Shown here: positions 24,501 to 26,933 of the stretch, in pieces
Layout: each line of letters starts with the position of its first letter
Position numbering within the stretch: the stretch's first letter is position 1
NCBI GenBank assembly: GCA_964440345.1
Contig: CAYTSA010000048.1
Location: forward strand, 1 to 26,933
Direction of reading: 5' to 3'
DNA: 26,933 nt
From: CAYTSA01 sp964440345
Lineage (GTDB): Bacteria; Desulfobacterota; Desulfovibrionia; Desulfovibrionales; Desulfovibrionaceae
The notes under the pieces: generated by a model
Database searches by the model: none
What the model saw: only the letters and a program-made list of their open reading frames with translations
Told to the model about the DNA's origin: nothing
Translations under genes and position numbers: made by a program

Positions 24501-24835
24501 CGCACCGTGGCCACGGCCTTGTCGCGGTAGGACGTGGAGTAGACGTACTCCACCCCGTCTATCTGCCAGAGCAGCCGCTCCAAGGGCGCGGCCGCCAAGT
24601 TCTCTACCTCCTGGGCCGAGGCGCCTGGGACCTGGACTATGACGTCGGCTAGGGGCACGACGATCTGCGGCTCTTCCTCCCGCGGGGTGATGAGGATGGC
24701 CGCCGCGCCCAGCAGCAAGGCGAACACCGTAAGCAGAGGCGCGCCCTTGCCGGTCAGAAATGCGCTGACAATGGCTGGTATAAAACCCTGGGGCTGTTCT
24801 TTGCTGGAATCATTCATGGCCGGCCGCTCACTCAT
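21575..24835 (-). CDS. RND-family efflux pump, inner-membrane subunit
   Basis: The protein of about 1086 residues has the RND layout of two large periplasmic loops and 12 membrane helices. Visible parts are the first helix (LLTVFALLLGAAAILI), porter-domain segments such as VQVPGASAQEVENLAAAPLE, and the fourth-helix proton-relay segment LGLVVDDPITNVDNIQRH with the Asp-Asp pair. The second half begins with MRWALVMLILAGLAG and ends in paired helices GGIVIRNSLVLIEFI and LTALTTALGAWPI. It would export a substrate using the proton gradient. The ATG at 24835 overlaps the adaptor stop by 8 bases; Met at 24817 is the alternative. No outer-membrane factor gene is in the window. Confidence 0.93.
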   Translation of the reverse strand: MSERPAMNDSSKEQPQGFIPAIVSAFLTGKGAPLLTVFALLLGAAAILITPREEEPQIVVPLADVIVQVPGASAQEVENLAAAPLERLLWQIDGVEYVYSTSYRDKAVATVRFYVGEDREDSLIKLHNTINMNTDMVPDVVAGWVVKPVEVDDVPIVTATLYSDTYDGHELRRIGEEVFHRLAQVEDVSRVRIIGGRPREVRVELWPERMAGLSVTAQDVTRALAGADVSVTAGSMDALNTEIAVSSDSFLTDPREVGELVVGVYKDRPVYLQDVATVHDGPAEADQYTRIGFSDRFLADHGREAEAGASLPAVTLAVAKKKGTNAVNVARAVLAKLDELERTVIPDGVQVRTTRDYGQTAQTKVGDLLNSLFFAIVTVVALLALTLGWREALIVAAAVPVSFALSLFSSMLLGFTINRVTLFALILSLGLVVDDPITNVDNIQRHILAGKRKPRDATLFAVREVLPPVLMSTLAIIISFTPMFFITGMMGPYMAPMAANVPLTVTFSTLCALTIVPWLSYQLLKNLKQKKAASVNAAEKLEPGPQRLGWAERLYRPVMGPFLRSRAMRWALVMLILAGLAGAASLAAFRQVPLKMLPFDNKNEFQLVIDMPEGTSLEATDRAVRRFESFLRSVPEVTDFTTYSGTNSAMDFNAMVRHYYLRSFSWQADIRVNLAAKDKRKMQSHGLVLRLRPELEQLARELGATLQIVESPPGPPVVSTVTAEVYGDPDRSYGQLIAAAEHVRSVMAEEPGVSDLDQSYIVDHPRLEFIPDKEKAALHGVHTGIMADTLRLTMSGAVPAHVHLPHERQPLPVRCILPLELRSSTVALGRMPLRSSEGDLTPLAELGAFTEDTADQPIFHKNLQRVVYVFAEMAGRAPGEAILDMQAALRDDPLPPGTAVEWAGEGEWKITLRVFRDLGLAFGAALLGIYILLILQTNSYTMPLLIMTAIPLTLLGIMPGFWLLNVFFAPPVGSLANPVFFTATSMIGMIALGGIVIRNSLVLIEFIQAMQAQGESLKEAVLQSGAVRLRPIVLTALTTALGAWPITLDPIFSGLAWALIFGLAASTVFTLVVVPTGYYAMYRKTE

Positions 24836-25994
24836 TCGTTTGCCCGTTCGCGGGTTCCGGCAAGCCAACCCGTTCGCCCCCGGACAGGCCGGACAGAATT
24901 TCCACCTCGCCGCCGCGCTCTGCCCCGGCCTTTACGTACACAGAACGCCAAGCGTCCGCCTCCTGCACCAGCACGGTGTCCAGCTGCCCCACCCTGCGCA
25001 GCGCCAACTGCGGGATCAGCACCGTGGGCCGGGGGTCCAGGCCTATGTACAGCCGGCCGAACATGCCCGAATACAGGCCCGGCATATCCGGCAAGCCAAC
25101 TTTCACCAAAAAAGTCCGGGTCCGCGGGTCGGCCACAGGCACTATCTCTTCCACCACGCCCGTCACCGTGCGATTCAGAGCGGTTATGTCCATTTCCAGC
25201 TCCTTGCCAGGCCGCACGCGGTTGATGACTCCCTCGCGAACCATGGCCTCCAGCCGCATGGCGCCGCTGGTCTGCAGCTCCAGCAGAGGCTTGCCGGGTA
25301 CAGCCAGGTCGCCTGGTTCAACCAAACGGTCCACCACCTCTCCAGCCTCAGGCGCTTTTATGGTCGCGTAACTCAAGGCTATCATGGACTCTTCCAAACG
25401 GTTCTGCGCCTGGCGCACAGAAGCCTCCGCCGCAGCCTGGTTGTCTTTGGCCCGCTGCAAGCCGGCTTCGGCTTGCAGATAAGCGGCCTCGGCCCTGTCC
25501 ATCTCGCTCTTGGCCACGGCTCCCTCGTCATACAAGGACTTTATGCGCTTGTACTGGCTCTTGGCCTCGCCAAAGGCGGCCTGGGCGGAAAGCACGTTCT
25601 GCCGGGCGGACCGGGTGTTGGCTTGAGCTGACTCCAGTCCCTGTTGCGCCTGGTCGCGTTGCGACTGCAGCTGTCGGCTGTCCAGGGTCACCAGGGTCTG
25701 GGCACGGGTTACTGAATCGCCTGGCCACACATGGACCTCGGAAATCTTGGCGGAAACCTGTGCTTCAATCTGAATTTTGGTCCGCGGCCGCACGGTGCCG
25801 ACGGCTTCGTAACGCTCTGCAGCCATGGCTTGGCGCGCCTCAGCTGTGGCTGTAGGGGGGGGCTGGTTTACGCGCAATGAAACGCTGTCGTCAGGGCCTA
25901 TCTGGCCTCTCACAAACACCCCGGCCTGCCACAACATAAGCGCCAACAACACCGCCGCCAATCCCAGCCCGGCGGCTGCTTTGCCCATACGCAT
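24828..25994 (-). CDS. RND efflux periplasmic adaptor (membrane fusion protein)
   Basis: The 388-residue protein has an N-terminal membrane anchor (about residues 7-28). It then has a barrel-sandwich half (TKIQIEAQVSAKISEVHVWPGDSV), a long alpha hairpin (about 110-205, heptad-rich QSQRDQAQQGLESAQANTRS...), the second lipoyl-like half (IKAPEAGEVVDRLVEPGDLA) and beta-barrel segments ending SGLSGGERVGL. It links the RND pump to an outer-membrane channel. The ATG at 25994 follows CAGGAGA. It is first in the adaptor-pump-binding-protein operon, downstream of a strong promoter with an inverted repeat. Confidence 0.93.
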   Translation of the reverse strand: MRMGKAAAGLGLAAVLLALMLWQAGVFVRGQIGPDDSVSLRVNQPPPTATAEARQAMAAERYEAVGTVRPRTKIQIEAQVSAKISEVHVWPGDSVTRAQTLVTLDSRQLQSQRDQAQQGLESAQANTRSARQNVLSAQAAFGEAKSQYKRIKSLYDEGAVAKSEMDRAEAAYLQAEAGLQRAKDNQAAAEASVRQAQNRLEESMIALSYATIKAPEAGEVVDRLVEPGDLAVPGKPLLELQTSGAMRLEAMVREGVINRVRPGKELEMDITALNRTVTGVVEEIVPVADPRTRTFLVKVGLPDMPGLYSGMFGRLYIGLDPRPTVLIPQLALRRVGQLDTVLVQEADAWRSVYVKAGAERGGEVEILSGLSGGERVGLPEPANGQTNE

Positions 25995-26017
25995 AGTCTG
26001 TCTCCTGGTTTTTCGGC

Positions 26018-26045
26018 ATTATACACCTTTACCAGATGAGGTAAA
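26018..26045 (-). promoter_or_regulatory. Promoter of the RND efflux operon
   Basis: On the minus strand a perfect -10 TATAAT (26023-26018) lies 16 bases after the -35-like TTTACC (26045-26040). Transcription would start near 26011, giving a leader of about 17 bases before the adaptor ATG at 25994 with its CAGGAGA site. Confidence 0.7.
26028..26045. promoter_or_regulatory. Operator-like inverted repeat TTTACC-N6-GGTAAA
   Basis: The perfect 6-6-6 palindrome overlaps the -35 element and most of the spacer of the efflux promoter. The position and symmetry suit a dimeric repressor such as a TetR- or MarR-type protein. No such regulator gene is in the window. Confidence 0.65.
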
Positions 26046-26108
26046 TAGCTTACCGCAACGCAGAGAATACAAGCCGCTTTCTTCTGCAAATTTTTCTGCA
26101 CAAAGTTC

Positions 26109-26138
26109 TTGACTTCACCCCACGGCTTTGTGTAAAAG
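26109..26138 (+). promoter_or_regulatory. Promoter of rplU-rpmA
   Basis: TTGACT at 26109-26114 and TAAAAG at 26133-26138 are 18 bases apart, upstream of rplU. Transcription would start near 26145, leaving a leader of about 26 bases with a strong TTGGAGGA ribosome-binding site just before the ATG. It is divergent from the efflux promoter. Confidence 0.65.
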
Positions 26139-26170
26139 TCTCGTTCTTCACGTTTTGGAGGAATAAAAGA

Positions 26171-26479
26171 ATGTATGCAATTATTGAGAGCGGCGGCAAG
26201 CAATACCGGGTCGAGAAGGACCTGGAACTGGATGTAGCAAAGCTGGATGCAGAACCCGGCAGCGAACTGACCATTGAGAAGGTGCTGATGGTCGGGGGAG
26301 ACTCCTTGAACGTGGGCAAGCCCTACGTGGACAACGCCAAGGTCACCGCCCAGGTGGTGGAGCACGGCCGGGGCAAGAAGATCGTGGTTTTCCACAAACT
26401 ACGGCGCAAGGACTCCCGCAAGACCCAGGGACACCGGCAGGACTATACCCGCATCAAAATCACCGGCATCAGCGCTTAG
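26171..26479 (+). CDS. rplU: 50S ribosomal protein L21
   Basis: The 102-residue protein binds 23S rRNA in the large ribosomal subunit. It begins MYAIIESGGKQYRVEKDLEL and has VEHGRGKKIVVFHKLRRKDSRKTQGHRQDYT, the C-terminal signature of L21. The ATG at 26171 follows TTGGAGG. rpmA starts 27 bases later, the usual rplU-rpmA pair. Confidence 0.98.
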   Translation: MYAIIESGGKQYRVEKDLELDVAKLDAEPGSELTIEKVLMVGGDSLNVGKPYVDNAKVTAQVVEHGRGKKIVVFHKLRRKDSRKTQGHRQDYTRIKITGISA

Positions 26480-26506
26480 CGCTGCTGAGAGTCAAGGAGA
26501 AACGCC

Positions 26507-26818
26507 ATGGCCCATAAAAAAGCAGGCGGCAGTTCCAGAAACGGACGCGACAGTGCAGGACAACGGCGCGGCGTGAAACGCTTCGGCGGCCAAACCGTAA
26601 AAGCCGGCAACATCCTGGTGCGCCAGCTGGGCACCAAGATTCATCCGGGCGAAAACGTCGGCCTGGGCAAGGACTACACTCTCTTCGCCCTTATTGACGG
26701 CGTAGTGAAGTACGAAAAGTACACCCGTAACCGCCGGGTGAAAACCCGGGTCAGCGTGCTGAGGCCCGAGGCCATGGAAGTTGCTGCTACAGCGCCCCAG
26801 GCGGAAGCAACTGCATAG
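26507..26818 (+). CDS. rpmA: 50S ribosomal protein L27
   Basis: The 103-residue protein starts MAHKKAGGSSRNGRDSAGQR, with the full L27 signature KRFGGQTVKAGNILVRQLGTKIHPGENVGLG. The N-terminal tail reaches the peptidyl-transferase centre. It is about 18 residues longer than the usual 84-86: the core ends near VSVLRPEA and an Ala-rich tail (MEVAATAPQAEATA) follows. The SRNGRDSAGQRRGVKRFGGQ form resembles Desulfovibrio sequences as I recall them. The ATG follows AAGGAG. A terminator follows 34 bases after the stop, and a group II intron then begins where obg is found in many relatives. Confidence 0.98.
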   Translation: MAHKKAGGSSRNGRDSAGQRRGVKRFGGQTVKAGNILVRQLGTKIHPGENVGLGKDYTLFALIDGVVKYEKYTRNRRVKTRVSVLRPEAMEVAATAPQAEATA

Positions 26819-26852
26819 CGGACGCGCCTATCAAGGCAACCATACGCTTTTC

Positions 26853-26886
26853 AAAGGCGGAAACCTTCGGGTTTCCGCCTTTTTTT
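26853..26886 (+). terminator. Rho-independent terminator of rplU-rpmA
   Basis: A perfect 13-bp stem (26853-26865 with 26870-26882) closes a TTCG tetraloop, and a T-run extends to 26886. It lies 34 bases after rpmA. A group II intron starts 8 bases after the stem. Confidence 0.95.
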
Positions 26887-26890
26887 GTTG

Positions 26891-26933
26891 GTGCGCCCGG
26901 CAGGGCGCACCCACTTGGAGGTGAAAGTCCTCT
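26891..26933 (+). mobile_element. 5' end of a group II intron (cut by the window edge)
   Basis: The last 43 bases start GTGCG, the conserved group II 5' boundary, and fold at once into the perfect hairpin GTGCGCCC-GGCA-GGGCGCAC. They then read GGAGGTGAAAGTCCTCT, the conserved GAGG-TGAAAG-TCCTC stem-loop of the start of domain I in bacterial introns. The intron-encoded reverse transcriptase would lie beyond the window. It sits directly after a terminator hairpin and its T-run (spacer GTTG), the target preferred by class C introns; the class itself cannot be fixed from 43 bases. It is inserted outside coding sequence. Confidence 0.85.

Overview
The window is dense, high-GC bacterial DNA. The RplU/RpmA sequences, a ThiD-ThiN fusion, a DhnA-type aldolase and Kdo/heptose lipopolysaccharide genes all suggest a Gram-negative sulfate-reducer-type bacterium close to Desulfovibrionaceae (Desulfobacterota). 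That is inferred from protein motifs, not from a database search. Both ends are repetitive. The left end lies in a 44-45 bp tandem repeat and the right end in the first 43 bases of a group II intron, so the window may be a whole contig that stopped at repeats.

Region 1 (1-3350): the tandem repeat abuts the C-terminal remnant of a DUF4143-type ATPase. A minus-strand operon follows, reading gntR-trpB-trpA, with overlapping genes (ATGA between gntR and trpB, 8 bp between trpB and trpA). Its promoter has its -35 hexamer inside a perfect palindrome, and the predicted transcription start falls on the gntR ATG, so the mRNA is probably leaderless. No other trp genes are present.

Region 2 (3351-15544): after an AT-richer gap, a plus-strand directon of about 12 kb runs glycosyltransferase, aldolase-like protein (Schiff-base lysine replaced by Cys), nitroreductase remnant, ABC-type binding protein, sensor histidine kinase, kdsB, carA, TPR protein, proB, an internally deleted GT2 pseudogene, a flippase-like membrane protein and thiDN. 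Several neighbours overlap, which suggests translational coupling. Functions are mixed: envelope sugars, pyrimidine/arginine, proline, thiamine and signalling.

Region 3 (15545-16052): decayed DNA with an XRE-type antitoxin fragment.

Region 4 (16069-20765): minus-strand genes for an unrecognised protein, a PH-domain membrane protein, an acyl-ACP thioesterase, an ATC-hydrolase-like protein, a periplasmic protein, the heptose adenylyltransferase RfaE2 and a YkgJ-type cysteine-cluster protein.

Region 5 (20821-26045): an RND efflux operon (adaptor, pump, then a family-3 solute-binding protein only 7 bases after the pump) with a clear promoter whose spacer lies within an inverted repeat.

Region 6 (26109-26933): divergent rplU-rpmA with promoter, a 13-bp-stem UUCG terminator, and a group II intron starting 8 bases after the stem. 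This is the placement typical of terminator-targeting (class C-like) introns.
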